DNA of 64,000 bases from Bacteroidota bacterium (GTDB lineage: Bacteria; Bacteroidota; Bacteroidia; JAHEXY01), in NCBI GenBank assembly GCA_023251875.1, contig JAHEXY010000001.1, forward strand, positions 186,001 through 250,000. The letters are read 5' to 3'. The translations under genes and the position numbers were made by a program. Numbering within the stretch: position 1 is the first letter of the stretch; each line of letters begins with the position of its first letter. Shown in pieces: positions 15,003 to 23,284 of the stretch. The notes under the pieces were generated by a model. That model did no database searches and had not been told where the DNA came from. It saw only the letters and a list, made by a program, of their open reading frames with translations.

Positions 15003-16967
15003 ATGATCTCAAAATTACTTATCGCCAATAGAGGCGAAATTGCCGAAAGAATAATTCGTACTTGCCGTAAAATGGGTATTATTAGCATTGCCGTTTTTTC
15101 TGATGCTGATAAAAATGCTCGCTTTGTGAAAAAAGCAGATGAGGCAATATATATTGGAGGTTCTGCTCCATCAGAATCCTATCTCAATATTGAAAAACTA
15201 ATTGAGGCAGCTCAAAAAATGCGAGCTGATGCCATACATCCAGGATATGGATTTTTATCAGAAAATGAAGATTTTGCTGCTGCTTGTAAAAAAGCAAAAA
15301 TTATTTTTGTGGGTCCTAGTGCTGAAGTAATTCATGGCATGGGTTCAAAAAAGGCGGCCAAAGAATTGGTACAACAATTAGAAGTTCCTGCTGTGCCCGG
15401 CTATAATGGAAACGATCAAAACATAGAAGTGTTAGCTAAAGAAGCTAAGAAAATTGGTTTTCCGGTTTTAGTGAAAGCCGCAATGGGAGGAGGAGGAAAA
15501 GGAATGAGAATAGTAAATGCTGAAAAAGATTTAATATCCTCTCTTGAAGCTGCTAAGCGCGAAGCTGAAAAAAGTTTTGGAGATGACACTTTAATTTTAG
15601 AAAAATATTTTACTTCAGTTCGTCATATCGAAATACAAATTATTGGAGATAACCACGGAAATTATTTCCATTTGTATGAAAGAGAGTGTAGTATACAACG
15701 CAGGCATCAAAAAATTATTGAAGAATCTCCTTCAAAGGTTTTAACAAACGATGTAAGAAAACAAATGACAGCTTCTGCTGTTGCCATTGCAAAAGCATTA
15801 AATTACACAAGTGTTGGAACAGTTGAATTTATTGTTGATGAGCAATTGAATTATTATTTTTTAGAAGTAAATACACGTTTACAGGTTGAACATCCTGTAA
15901 CTGAAATGGTAACGGGTTTAGATTTAGTAGAATTGCAAATTCGTATTGCAGAAGGCCAAGCTCTTTCATTTAAACAAGATGCTATTAAACAAAACGGACA
16001 TGCAATTGAATGTCGTATTTATGCTGAAGATCCATCAACTCATTTTCTTCCCTGCACAGGCACTATTCTTAATTGGAATGAAGCCTGTATTGAAGGCTTA
16101 CGTTACGACAGCGGAATAGAAGTAGGAAGCAAAATAGATATTTTTTATGATCCTATGTTGGCAAAAATTATTGCTTATGCCCCTACACGACAAGAAAGCA
16201 TTCGTAAAATGAAATATGCTTTACAGCAATTGCATGTGTTGGGTTCTATTACCAACAAAGATTTTTTACTGCAAATTCTTTCAAATTCCGATTTTGAAAA
16301 AGGAAATTTTGATACTCATTTTATCGACCATCATTTTAAAAATTATAAAAAAGAATGGAATGAAGAAGCTATAAACCATATGGTAATTGCTGCCTTTGTT
16401 GCCGATTTTCAAAAACGCCAATCCTCTTCAACAATTTTAAATCATGTTCCATCGGGTTGGAGAAATAATTTCTATCAAGCACAATCTTGTATGTTTTCTT
16501 ATAAGGATTATGCTTTGCCCCTTGCCTATAAATGTTTGGAGAAGAATAATTACGAATTACACATTACAAATTACAAATATGCTATTAGCATATTGTCGCA
16601 TTTTGAAAATAATTGGCAATTACTCATAAATGGAGTCGTACATCATTTTGCATGTATTGTTGAACGAAATAAGTTTTATGTTTCGCATTCCAATTATGGT
16701 AATTTAGAATTGCAAAAACAAAATCGATTTATTGATCCTGCAGAAGCAGAACAAAAAGGAACCTACAAAGCTCCCATGCCGGGTGAAATAATTAAGCTTA
16801 ACATAAAAGTGGGAGATACTATTAAAGCTGGTCAAACACTGATGATTCTTAGTTCTATGAAAATGGAAAATACTATTGAGGCTTTTGAAGATGGAGTTAT
16901 TGAAGAAGTTTATGTAAGTGAAAAGGGATTTGTAGAAGCCGATACTGTTTTGTTGAAAATTAATTGA
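15003..16967 (+). CDS. Acyl-CoA carboxylase alpha subunit (biotin carboxylase plus biotin carrier)
   Basis: A 654-residue fusion. Residues 1-445 are biotin carboxylase (LLIANRGEIAERIIRTCRKMG, the ATP-grasp loop GGGGKGMR, YLEVNTRLQVEHPVTE). A linker region (about 450-580) is followed by a biotinyl domain with SSMKMEN, where Lys620 is the biotin site. This layout is that of the alpha subunit of methylcrotonyl-, geranyl- or propionyl-CoA carboxylase. Its likely partner is the carboxyltransferase at 34932, about 18 kb away. The linker contains residues 515-526 (NNYELHITNYKY), encoded by a tandem ATTAC-type repeat that looks inserted in frame. Substrate specificity cannot be read from this subunit. 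Confidence 0.94.
   Translation: MISKLLIANRGEIAERIIRTCRKMGIISIAVFSDADKNARFVKKADEAIYIGGSAPSESYLNIEKLIEAAQKMRADAIHPGYGFLSENEDFAAACKKAKIIFVGPSAEVIHGMGSKKAAKELVQQLEVPAVPGYNGNDQNIEVLAKEAKKIGFPVLVKAAMGGGGKGMRIVNAEKDLISSLEAAKREAEKSFGDDTLILEKYFTSVRHIEIQIIGDNHGNYFHLYERECSIQRRHQKIIEESPSKVLTNDVRKQMTASAVAIAKALNYTSVGTVEFIVDEQLNYYFLEVNTRLQVEHPVTEMVTGLDLVELQIRIAEGQALSFKQDAIKQNGHAIECRIYAEDPSTHFLPCTGTILNWNEACIEGLRYDSGIEVGSKIDIFYDPMLAKIIAYAPTRQESIRKMKYALQQLHVLGSITNKDFLLQILSNSDFEKGNFDTHFIDHHFKNYKKEWNEEAINHMVIAAFVADFQKRQSSSTILNHVPSGWRNNFYQAQSCMFSYKDYALPLAYKCLEKNNYELHITNYKYAISILSHFENNWQLLINGVVHHFACIVERNKFYVSHSNYGNLELQKQNRFIDPAEAEQKGTYKAPMPGEIIKLNIKVGDTIKAGQTLMILSSMKMENTIEAFEDGVIEEVYVSEKGFVEADTVLLKIN
16548..16578. 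repeat. In-frame ATTAC(A/G)AATTAC repeat inside the biotin carboxylase gene
   Basis: Four tandem units of the type AATTACGA / AATTACAC / ATTACA / AATTACA occupy codons 516-526 in the linker between the biotin carboxylase and biotinyl domains. Similar TTTACAATTTACAATC units lie between kbl and nadD (about 41597-41632). The reading frame stays open through the repeat. Confidence 0.6.
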
Positions 16968-17014
16968 GATATAAGTATAATTCGTGTTTAATTTATATTT
17001 AGAGTGGGCTCGGT

Positions 17015-17815
17015 TTATTTATTTTCTTGATTCCAATTCCAAGAAGATAAATTTATTGTAGCCTCTATTTTATTTTCAATATCATTGGGTAAGGCAGAAA
17101 AAAAATCTAAATGGGTTACTGCTTCAACGCTATCAATTGAAACAATAAACGATTGTATATTTTCTTTAGAACCTTTATTAGGGATAATCACGCCAATTGC
17201 ATTAAAATTATTATTAGAATAGATGAGAAGTGCCTTGTAAAAATAATTGGGAACAACTACTTTGTTTGGCCCAATTGTTTTTAAGCCATTTGATAAAACA
17301 GGGCCCGTAACAACATAAACAGAATCATACTCAACAGCCCAAACTCTTACTTGTTCTTCTAATTCTTCCCAAATACCTCTATTAAAAGCTGGAACTTGCG
17401 GACTCATATTACTATAATAAAAAGATTCTTTCATTGCAATATCTGTCCATTCCATATCTCCTGCAGGGGCCAAATGCCCTCTATCATAACCTGATTTTTT
17501 ATAATCAATATCACTTGCTGTGTTTTTTATTTGAGGATCGGTCGTAAATTTATTACTTCGCTTAACTAAAGATTTTGTTTCATTTGCAGTTAAAATATAA
17601 GCAACCCAATTGGCTTGTTTATATACTTTATTATAGGATAACGTATAGGCAGTATGATGCACAATTTCTTCTTCTGTAAGAGGTGCCGGAATTTCAATAT
17701 TGGCAATTTTTTTTGAATCACGTTCTTCTTGCTTATGCCCTACTTTTATAGAAGAACATCCACTAAAAATTAAAAATACAATTGTTGTTATTTTATAAAT
17801 ATTTGAGAAAATCAT
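17015..17815 (-). CDS. DNA/RNA non-specific endonuclease, lipoprotein
   Basis: A 266-residue nuclease of the NucA/Serratia type (beta-beta-alpha metal fold). The catalytic motif is DRGHLAPAGDM with His114. Asn136 (NMSPQVPAFN) and Asn145-Arg146 form the magnesium site. The N-terminus is a lipoprotein signal with Cys20 in FSGC, so the mature protein is lipid-anchored, facing the periplasm or surface. It probably degrades external nucleic acids for nutrition. The stop is near the poorly conserved C-terminus SWNWNQENK; length is normal. Confidence 0.93.
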   Translation of the reverse strand: MIFSNIYKITTIVFLIFSGCSSIKVGHKQEERDSKKIANIEIPAPLTEEEIVHHTAYTLSYNKVYKQANWVAYILTANETKSLVKRSNKFTTDPQIKNTASDIDYKKSGYDRGHLAPAGDMEWTDIAMKESFYYSNMSPQVPAFNRGIWEELEEQVRVWAVEYDSVYVVTGPVLSNGLKTIGPNKVVVPNYFYKALLIYSNNNFNAIGVIIPNKGSKENIQSFIVSIDSVEAVTHLDFFSALPNDIENKIEATINLSSWNWNQENK

Positions 17816-17828
17816 GAAATTTATTTAT

Positions 17829-17885
17829 GCCTCATCCCATCTTTTATAAAGAGCTATCCTCTCCACTTTGGGAAGCGGTAGAGAA
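17829..17885. repeat. Degenerate CTCTCC palindromic repeat at the 3' end of miaB
   Basis: The segment CTCATCCCATC ... ATCCTCTCC ... TTTGGGAAGCGGTAGAG resembles the complement of the copy at 53.26-53.30 kb (CCCTCATCCCATCCTTCTCCC). It contains the miaB stop codon (17844-17846) and encodes the last dozen residues of MiaB ([10 protein letters not shown]), which exceed the usual C-terminus. The match is partial, so this is a probable but eroded copy. Confidence 0.45.
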
Positions 17886-19310
17886 AGGTATTCCTAATAG
17901 TGTTGCACTGGTGCATTCTGTCACCAACACATTAACATAATCTCCCGGCTTAAAATTTTCTTTAGGAAAAACCACAACTGTATTTTGGGTATTACGGCCA
18001 TAGAGATGTTCTGTAGATTTTTTAGATACTCCTTCAACTAAGACTTGATGTGTTTTTCCTACAGCTTTTTTATTGTTTTGATGTGAGTGTTCCTTTTGCA
18101 GCGCAATTATATCTTGCAATCTTCTGTATTTTATTTCTTCAGCTACATCATCTTTGTATTTACGTTCAGCCAAGGTATTGGGGCGCTCAGAATACATAAA
18201 CATATAAGCAAAATCATATTTTACAAACTCCATCAATGATAAGGTTTCTTGATGTTGTTCTTCTGTTTCTGAACAAAAACCTGTAATAAAATCTGATGAA
18301 ATTCCACAATCAGGGATAATGGTACGAATGGCTTTTATCCTATCCATATACCATTCCCGCGTATAGCCACGATTCATTTTCTCGAGTACCGCAGAATTTC
18401 CGGATTGAACCGGCAAATGAATATAATTGCAAATATTATCGTACTTAGCAATAGTGTGCAATACATCATCCGTCATATCTTTTGGATGAGAAGTTGAAAA
18501 ACGAACACGCAATTGTGGACTTACTAATGCTACCCTTTCTAATAATTGCGCAAAAGTTATCATCTGAGTTAAGCCCTCACCCCCAGCCCCTCTCCCTTGG
18601 GAGAGGGGAGCGGCATATTTATACGAATCAACATTTTGCCCTAGCAAAGTAACTTCTTTATAGCCTTGTTCAAATAATTGTTTGGCTTCATTTACAATAC
18701 TTACAGCATCACGGCTACGCTCACGCCCACGCGTAAAAGGCACCACACAAAATGCGCACATATTATCACAGCCACGCATAATGGAAATAAATGCTGAAAT
18801 ACCATTACTGTTTAAACGAACAGGGCTAATATCTGCATAGGTTTCTTCCCGAGAGAGCAATACATTTACAGCTTTGTTGCCTTCAAAAGCGGTATCCACC
18901 AATCTTGGCAAATCTCGATAAGCATCAGGACCAACAACTATATCTACCAACTTTTCTTCTTCCAAAAATTTTGTTTTGAGTCTTTCGGCCATACAGCCCA
19001 ATACACCAACAATCAATTCAGGATTATTTTTTTTATGAATTTGAAATTCCTTTAGCCTGTTTCTTACTCTTTGTTCAGCATTATCACGAATGGCACAAGT
19101 ATTAATTAATACAACATCAGCTTCACTGGCTGTTTGAGTAGTAGCAAAACCTTCTTTGGCAAGTATAGAGGCTACAATTTCACTATCAGAATAGTTCATG
19201 GCACAACCATGGCTTTCTAAAAATAGTTTTTTGTTAATAGGCTTGTGATTGGTAGTTTCAATCATTACCGCTTCGCCTTGGCGTGATTCATCTAAGAGTT
19301 GCTTTTCCAT
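17844..19310 (-). CDS. miaB: tRNA-2-methylthio-N6-dimethylallyladenosine synthase
   Basis: A 488-residue radical-SAM methylthiotransferase that modifies A37 of tRNAs reading UNN codons. The N-terminal UPF0004 domain has Cys36, Cys72 and Cys106 for one iron-sulfur cluster. The radical SAM cluster is Cys181, Cys185 and Cys188 ([20 protein letters not shown]). A TRAM domain closes the protein (about 410-475). Residues about 234-250 ([17 protein letters not shown]) lie between NVDSYK and FAQLLERV and are encoded by a palindromic repeat inserted in frame. The last about 12 residues also come from a degenerate copy. A TAATTTTG box only 8 bases before the first ATG suggests that translation may start at Met16 (19265) or that the mRNA is nearly leaderless. 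Confidence 0.95.
   Translation of the reverse strand: MEKQLLDESRQGEAVMIETTNHKPINKKLFLESHGCAMNYSDSEIVASILAKEGFATTQTASEADVVLINTCAIRDNAEQRVRNRLKEFQIHKKNNPELIVGVLGCMAERLKTKFLEEEKLVDIVVGPDAYRDLPRLVDTAFEGNKAVNVLLSREETYADISPVRLNSNGISAFISIMRGCDNMCAFCVVPFTRGRERSRDAVSIVNEAKQLFEQGYKEVTLLGQNVDSYKYAAPLSQGRGAGGEGLTQMITFAQLLERVALVSPQLRVRFSTSHPKDMTDDVLHTIAKYDNICNYIHLPVQSGNSAVLEKMNRGYTREWYMDRIKAIRTIIPDCGISSDFITGFCSETEEQHQETLSLMEFVKYDFAYMFMYSERPNTLAERKYKDDVAEEIKYRRLQDIIALQKEHSHQNNKKAVGKTHQVLVEGVSKKSTEHLYGRNTQNTVVVFPKENFKPGDYVNVLVTECTSATLLGIPFSTASQSGEDSSL
18574..18610. repeat. CTCTCC palindromic repeat, copy inserted in frame in miaB
   Basis: CCCCTCTCCC (18587-18596) and GGGAGAGGGG (18599-18608) form a perfect 10-bp stem with a TT loop, preceded by CCCTCACCCCCAG. 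The element encodes residues about 234-246 of MiaB (minus strand) without breaking the frame. It is the best preserved stem of the family in this window, which suggests recent insertion or selection on the structure. Confidence 0.9.
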
Positions 19311-19317
19311 AAGGGTA

Positions 19318-19325
19318 CAAAATTA
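19318..19325 (-). promoter_or_regulatory. Candidate -7 box (TAATTTTG) for miaB
   Basis: On the minus strand TAATTTTG matches TAnnTTTG. Transcription would start at about 19311, essentially at the first ATG of miaB (19310), so the box bears on which start codon is used. Confidence 0.4.
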
Positions 19326-19368
19326 CCCAAAAAAATGGGAGGGAGCAAGCCTGCAACTCACAATTAGA

Positions 19369-19674
19369 CTATAATTTCTTCAGTTTATTAGGATCCTGAG
19401 ATGTATGAAAGACTCTTGAAATAACAACTTTTTGTTTGGTTACACGATATATAATTTTATAACTCCAAGCAACTAAAAATCTATATTCAGACTTTTTATG
19501 ATCAAGAAAAGGCTCTATTGAACCCATTTTAGGAAACTTATCCAAATTGCGAGTAGTGGCTAATAATTTGTCTAAGACAAGTTCCGCATAAAAAGACCCT
19601 CTTTCTTTTTTAAGATAACGAACAGCACTTTCAAGTTGAGAAGTAGCTTTTTTTGTCCAAATTACTTCAACCAT
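19369..19674 (-). CDS. RelE/ParE-family toxin
   Basis: A 101-residue protein with the ParE/RelE pattern: VIWTKKATSQLESAVRYLKKE at the N-terminus (strand then long helix), FPKMGSIEP, SEYRFLVAWSYKIIYRV (central strands with conserved Arg and Tyr) and ISRVFHTSQDPNKL at the end. FHTSQDP resembles the C-terminal FHTRQDP-like signature of ParE toxins. ParE proteins poison gyrase, while RelE proteins cleave mRNA; the sequence leans to ParE. It overlaps the upstream antitoxin gene by 13 bases. Confidence 0.88.
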   Translation of the reverse strand: MVEVIWTKKATSQLESAVRYLKKERGSFYAELVLDKLLATTRNLDKFPKMGSIEPFLDHKKSEYRFLVAWSYKIIYRVTKQKVVISRVFHTSQDPNKLKKL

Positions 19675-19853
19675 TTCTTAGACATTTTTTCAACTTGTTT
19701 TTGGGTAAAAATCTTTCCATTTCTCTCTTGTTCTTCGCTTTCTTCAATATCTAATAAAAAGGCAAGTTGATTATAAATATCTTCAACAGTTGTTTGATCA
19801 TTTACCTTCTCCGCTATTTCTATTAAAGATTTCTTTAGTTTTATCTTTTCCAT
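19662..19853 (-). CDS. Antitoxin paired with the ParE-type toxin
   Basis: A 63-residue, mostly helical, charged protein (IEIAEKVNDQTTVEDIYNQL, then an Arg/Lys-rich C-terminus) immediately before and overlapping the ParE-type toxin gene. Small helical proteins of this kind are the usual partners of ParE toxins in Bacteroidota. The DNA-binding type cannot be told from the sequence. The role is assigned by context. Confidence 0.8.
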   Translation of the reverse strand: MEKIKLKKSLIEIAEKVNDQTTVEDIYNQLAFLLDIEESEEQERNGKIFTQKQVEKMSKKWLK

Positions 19854-19934
19854 GAATTATTAATTAAAAATCTAAAATACATGATCCATTTATATTAACA
19901 AAATGAAATAAAGGTATCTTCCGCTCATTTTTTT

Positions 19935-19985
19935 AATACAGAGTTTTTAAAACAGAGAGCCGCAGAGGGTCTATTCCCTCTGTGA
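19935..19985. repeat. CAGAGGG palindromic repeat
   Basis: CAGAGGG (19963-19969) and CCCTCTG (19976-19982) form a 7-bp stem with a TCTATT loop, preceded by ACAGAG..AACAGAGAGCCG. The unit resembles the dispersed 'ACAGAGAACCACAGAGG' repeats of this phylum. It lies after the end of the small secreted-protein genes, where it could also stop transcription. Confidence 0.6.
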
Positions 19986-20008
19986 ATTGTGCTTCAATGG
20001 TTATTTTA

Positions 20009-20383
20009 TCAATAAGTCTCAATACAAACTTCAACGGTATAGGTATTCCCTGCTTTAAGATTATTCATACCAAAAGCGGTTTTAGATTGCACTTTATCCA
20101 GCATTAGTTTATCATATTTTTTACCCCAGCTTTTGTATAGAGTAGGATTTTTCACTTTTCCTTCTTCATCTAAATAAAAATCGACATAAGAACAATAGCA
20201 CTTAGGATATCTTTGTTTTGAATATTTATTTTTCTTCGAGTAATCATAAATGGTATCGCTTGCAATTATTGCTCTATGAGGTTTCTCAATTTTAAAAACA
20301 CCATACTTGGTAGTATCTACACTTTGAGCCATACAGAACTTAATTGTAAAAAGAAACAGTAATATGGTTTTTAATATTTTCAT
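20009..20383 (-). CDS. Small secreted protein, TonB-C-like
   Basis: A 124-residue protein with a signal peptide (about 1-20, ending CMAQ). The mature part starts SVDTTKYGVFKIEKP, a motif shared with the neighbouring secreted protein (DTTKYGTFKIEK). The C-terminal half (VDFYLDEEGKVKNPTLYKSW and DKVQSKTAFGM) resembles TonB C-terminal or related periplasmic domains. Two adjacent Cys (KCYCSY) and a C-terminal Cys could form disulfides. It is a divergent paralogue of the following gene on the same strand. No function is assigned. Confidence 0.75.
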   Translation of the reverse strand: MKILKTILLFLFTIKFCMAQSVDTTKYGVFKIEKPHRAIIASDTIYDYSKKNKYSKQRYPKCYCSYVDFYLDEEGKVKNPTLYKSWGKKYDKLMLDKVQSKTAFGMNNLKAGNTYTVEVCIETY

Positions 20384-20405
20384 AACAACACAATATTATA
20401 CCTCC

Positions 20406-20489
20406 GGCTTTCTAAAAATTGTATTTTTTATTTCCTCTCCCTTTATCCCTCTCAAAGAGAGGGACTCAAATTGTAATTTTTAGAAAGCC
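20406..20489. repeat. CTCTCC palindromic repeat in the apex of a 15-bp inverted repeat
   Basis: Outer arms GGCTTTCTAAAAATT (20406-20420) and AATTTTTAGAAAGCC (20475-20489) are perfect complements. Between them lies a CTCTCCC/AGAGAGGG element (CCTCTCCCTTTATCCCTCTCAA..). The element is bracketed by imperfect direct repeats, AAATTGTATTTTTTA (20416-20430) and AAATTGTAATTTTTA (20468-20482), which match at 14 of 15 positions. Without the element and one repeat the site would be a plain 15-bp hairpin with a GT loop. Confidence 0.8.
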
Positions 20490-20500
20490 TTTAAATAGGC

Positions 20501-21037
20501 TTATTGCTTTAAAGATTGTTTTATTGCTTGATTATACATAATTCTAAAATCGACAATTACTCCAATAAATGAAGGAATAAATTGATTGTTCTTTTTTGCA
20601 GGAATCCAATCTTTTTCGCTTTGTATTTCATTTACAATTGCAGTACTAATTTTTTCATTCAAGATAGCCTTTTCACTAAAATTTACTTTTGTAATATTTC
20701 CCCTATCATCAAAATAAATAAAAATGGTAACCGATGCATCTTGTTTAAACTGATCTTTTAAAATTTGAATACTAGTATTGGCAATTATAATACTTTCAAT
20801 ATGATCGTAAAATTTTTGAAGTCCTACTTTATACTTTGGAGGAGATTCAGTTAAAGAATCGAAATAGAATGGATCATATCCATATTTTATAGGTGATGTA
20901 TACAGTAAAATTACAGGATAATATTTAAGTGATTTTTCAATTTTAAAAGTGCCATATTTTGTTGTATCGGTATTTTGTGCAATACAAAAACTCATAGTTA
21001 AGAGTAATAGCAAAATAGTAATTGTTGCTTTCATCAT
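20501..21037 (-). CDS. Small secreted protein, TonB-C-like paralogue
   Basis: A 178-residue protein with a signal peptide (MKATITILLLLLTMSFCIAQ, one Met in front). The mature start NTDTTKYGTFKIEK parallels the downstream gene. A C-terminal region (ASVTIFIYFDDRGNITKVNFSEKAILNEKI and KDWIPAKKNNQ) is close in style to TonB family C-terminal domains, where a strand-loop-strand is followed by a helix. It is longer than its paralogue by about 50 residues. Both probably act in the periplasm; partner and function are unknown. Confidence 0.75.
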   Translation of the reverse strand: MMKATITILLLLLTMSFCIAQNTDTTKYGTFKIEKSLKYYPVILLYTSPIKYGYDPFYFDSLTESPPKYKVGLQKFYDHIESIIIANTSIQILKDQFKQDASVTIFIYFDDRGNITKVNFSEKAILNEKISTAIVNEIQSEKDWIPAKKNNQFIPSFIGVIVDFRIMYNQAIKQSLKQ

Positions 21038-21097
21038 TTTTATTTTAAGATATGCCCTAATATTTTATTTTAAAAAATACTAGGGCATGTTCTTTAT

Positions 21098-21502
21098 TTA
21101 CCTGCATTTTCCAAGAGGCTTGGCTCTGGCATCATAATTTTCAATAACATTATTAACAACACTCAATGTACGAGTTTCAATATTTTGATCATCTTGATAA
21201 ATAAACATTTCTCCCTTTTTAACTTTATTAAAATCCATAGGAGGTATCAAAGCAAATATTTCTCTATTATCTACTATCAATTCATTAGGGCAAATATAAT
21301 CTGCAACAATAACAAGTGAATAAAGCCCATTTGCTTGTTCAATAACAATCGTATCAATTTGAAGGGGTTTTAAATTAGATAGATTTAATGCTGCATTATT
21401 GTCCCTACTATAAGATTCTGTACCAATACATATAACAATTATTAATAACGCAAGTACAAGTTTTAGTTTTTTACTGTTTGTTGCTTTTTTTTGATTTAAC
21501 AT
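21098..21502 (-). CDS. Small secreted protein, unknown
   Basis: A 134-residue protein with a basic N-terminus and one hydrophobic segment (KLVLALLIIVICIG, about 14-28) that looks like a signal peptide or anchor. The mature part has beta-strand character (DTIVIEQANGLYSLVIVADYI, EIFALIPPM, GEMFIYQDDQNIETRTL) and two Cys (ICPNE and GKCR). No family is recognised. It follows the sigma/membrane pair on the same strand, separated by 72 bases, and may belong to its regulon or operon; this is inference. Confidence 0.7.
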   Translation of the reverse strand: MLNQKKATNSKKLKLVLALLIIVICIGTESYSRDNNAALNLSNLKPLQIDTIVIEQANGLYSLVIVADYICPNELIVDNREIFALIPPMDFNKVKKGEMFIYQDDQNIETRTLSVVNNVIENYDARAKPLGKCR

Positions 21503-21574
21503 TTTGACCTCCTTTTTAAAATTAATTGATTTTACTATATATTTAGCTTATGAGCCCAGTATTAATTTGACACC

Positions 21575-23266
21575 TTAAAATTTAAGCAAAGCTTTCATTT
21601 CTTCTAGATTTTTCACTTCAATTACATTCATTTTAAAAGTATAACTACCACGAGTTTGATTTATCTTCTTAAAATCAGCAGCCGTATAAACTCCTAACTT
21701 ATTATTAGGCATAGCACACCAAAGCACACTTTCAGATCTTGGATTAAATTTTACTGTTCTGCCCATGGTATACATAGCATTTCTATCTTTATCAGCCAAC
21801 ATTGGATTTTGATACACAAAAATATTCTTATCATTTTGAAAAATATTTCCCCCATTTTGATCTGTAAACTGACAAGGCGTAAGCTCTGCTCCTTGTGGAG
21901 GATTGCCAAGCGGATGATCGCAATTGTAAATTCCAAAGCCTTTGATTTCAAATTCTGTCATTATAGAATTATTGAGTTGCCCTTGCTCTATCATATTATT
22001 TACTTGCTCTTCTTGCTTCTCTTCTCTTGCTTTTTTATCTGCCTCCCATTTAGCTATCGCTTCTTTTTTTTGCTGTTCCGCTTCTGCTTTTAAACGTTTT
22101 TCTTCAGCTTTTCTTGCATCAAGTGCAACTGTATACTCCTGGTATTTTTGATCGTATACTTTTTTAGCTTCATCATATTGCTCGCCTTCAAATACAGGAT
22201 ACACTGAAAATACTTTTCTAATTTCTCCTTTTACCAATGTTAGTTCATAATTATTGTCCCCATTTAATTTTTTTAGCAAGGCATCTTCCCATTGCACATT
22301 GTACAATTTTGGATCAAAATCTTTATGTTTGGGATTTATTTCAAACAACACATCCTTATAAATAGAAAGCTCGGGAAATTCTTTGGTGTTAACATCAATG
22401 TTAAACCTGTAATTTTCTTCTTTTGCTTTTACAGGTTTAGCAGGCTCAATGGGTTTTGGTTTTTCTTGCAAAACTTCTAATTGCACTTCAGCAGGGCATT
22501 TCTTTTCTATCGGTGCTGAAGTTTCTTTTTGTGTAGGAGCATCATTAGAACCCAACTTTGAACTCCCCAACTCTGAACTTTGAACCATTTTATCCTTCCC
22601 TAAATAGGTCCAACATCTTTTTAAGGTATCTAAGTAATACATATTGTATTCCGATCCATGGTAATTAGAATTCATTTTTACATCTATCATTTTGCCTTGA
22701 GCTATTGCAATGGGTTTGTTATTTAAATAGCCTTGTATTTGCATCATTCCGGCCGATTCAAATGTGTATTGAACTCCTGCAGAATCATACGTCATGGGAA
22801 TGCCGCTTACAAAACAATCAACCACATCATGAAATTCTCTATAACGTATTTCAACTTCTCCATTGATTAAATTTCCTGCGCTATCGGCAAAACAATTTTG
22901 AGGTATCAATAATTTACTTCCTTTATAATTTATTTCTCCGCCTTTTTGCGCATCAATTTTATAAGATGAAAAAGGCACATCAATATTTTGCATAGGAGGA
23001 TTAATGAAACGTTGTTGCAAACTTGCTATAGATACAGAATCTTTTGCAGCTACTGCTATTTCTATTTTTTTATGGTGCAAGTGCATCAACATATTCATTA
23101 CAACTATTACAACCAATGCTGCTCCGGCTGCGCCCCAAAACCATCTGGTTTGATAAAAAGGCTTAACCATTTTATTGTATTGCTTTGTGAGCTTATCGTA
23201 ATCCTGATAGTTATCAATTTCGCCATCAGAGATTTTTTTGCGGTTAATGTTAAATTTCGTTTTCAT
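21575..23266 (-). CDS. Sigma-linked single-pass membrane protein
   Basis: A 563-residue protein with a cytoplasmic head (1-40), one membrane segment (about 43-62, WFWGAAGAALVVIVVMNML) and a large exported part. The first part of the ectodomain (about 95-215) has the pattern IDAQKGGEINYKGSKLLIPQ with an immunoglobulin/ZU5-like start. A Lys/Glu/Ala-rich coiled-coil-like stretch follows (about 370-430). The C-terminal part (YNCDHPLGNPP ...) is conserved in this phylum. It sits directly after the ECF sigma gene, so a sigma-regulating role is likely but not proven. Residues 228-240 (VQSSELGSSKLGS) come from an in-frame GTTCAAAGTT repeat. Confidence 0.8.
   Translation of the reverse strand: MKTKFNINRKKISDGEIDNYQDYDKLTKQYNKMVKPFYQTRWFWGAAGAALVVIVVMNMLMHLHHKKIEIAVAAKDSVSIASLQQRFINPPMQNIDVPFSSYKIDAQKGGEINYKGSKLLIPQNCFADSAGNLINGEVEIRYREFHDVVDCFVSGIPMTYDSAGVQYTFESAGMMQIQGYLNNKPIAIAQGKMIDVKMNSNYHGSEYNMYYLDTLKRCWTYLGKDKMVQSSELGSSKLGSNDAPTQKETSAPIEKKCPAEVQLEVLQEKPKPIEPAKPVKAKEENYRFNIDVNTKEFPELSIYKDVLFEINPKHKDFDPKLYNVQWEDALLKKLNGDNNYELTLVKGEIRKVFSVYPVFEGEQYDEAKKVYDQKYQEYTVALDARKAEEKRLKAEAEQQKKEAIAKWEADKKAREEKQEEQVNNMIEQGQLNNSIMTEFEIKGFGIYNCDHPLGNPPQGAELTPCQFTDQNGGNIFQNDKNIFVYQNPMLADKDRNAMYTMGRTVKFNPRSESVLWCAMPNNKLGVYTAADFKKINQTRGSYTFKMNVIEVKNLEEMKALLKF
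22548..22587. repeat. GTTCAAAGTT repeat in frame in the sigma-linked membrane gene
   Basis: On the minus strand the bases read as GTTCAAAGTTCAGAGTTGGG followed by GAGTTCAAAGTTGGGTTC. It has the same unit as the heptamer-type repeats near ffh (4141-4170) and hydA (32985-33012). It encodes VQSSELGSSKLGS and keeps the frame open. Confidence 0.6.
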
Positions 23267-23284
23267 GTTTTTTTAATTTTAAAA

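Noticed and set aside
21809-22151. Plus-strand frames rich in Cys, Ile and Phe in the sigma-linked membrane gene
   Set aside because: They are shadows of the Lys/Glu/Ala coiled-coil segment on the minus strand, whose complement gives hydrophobic codons.
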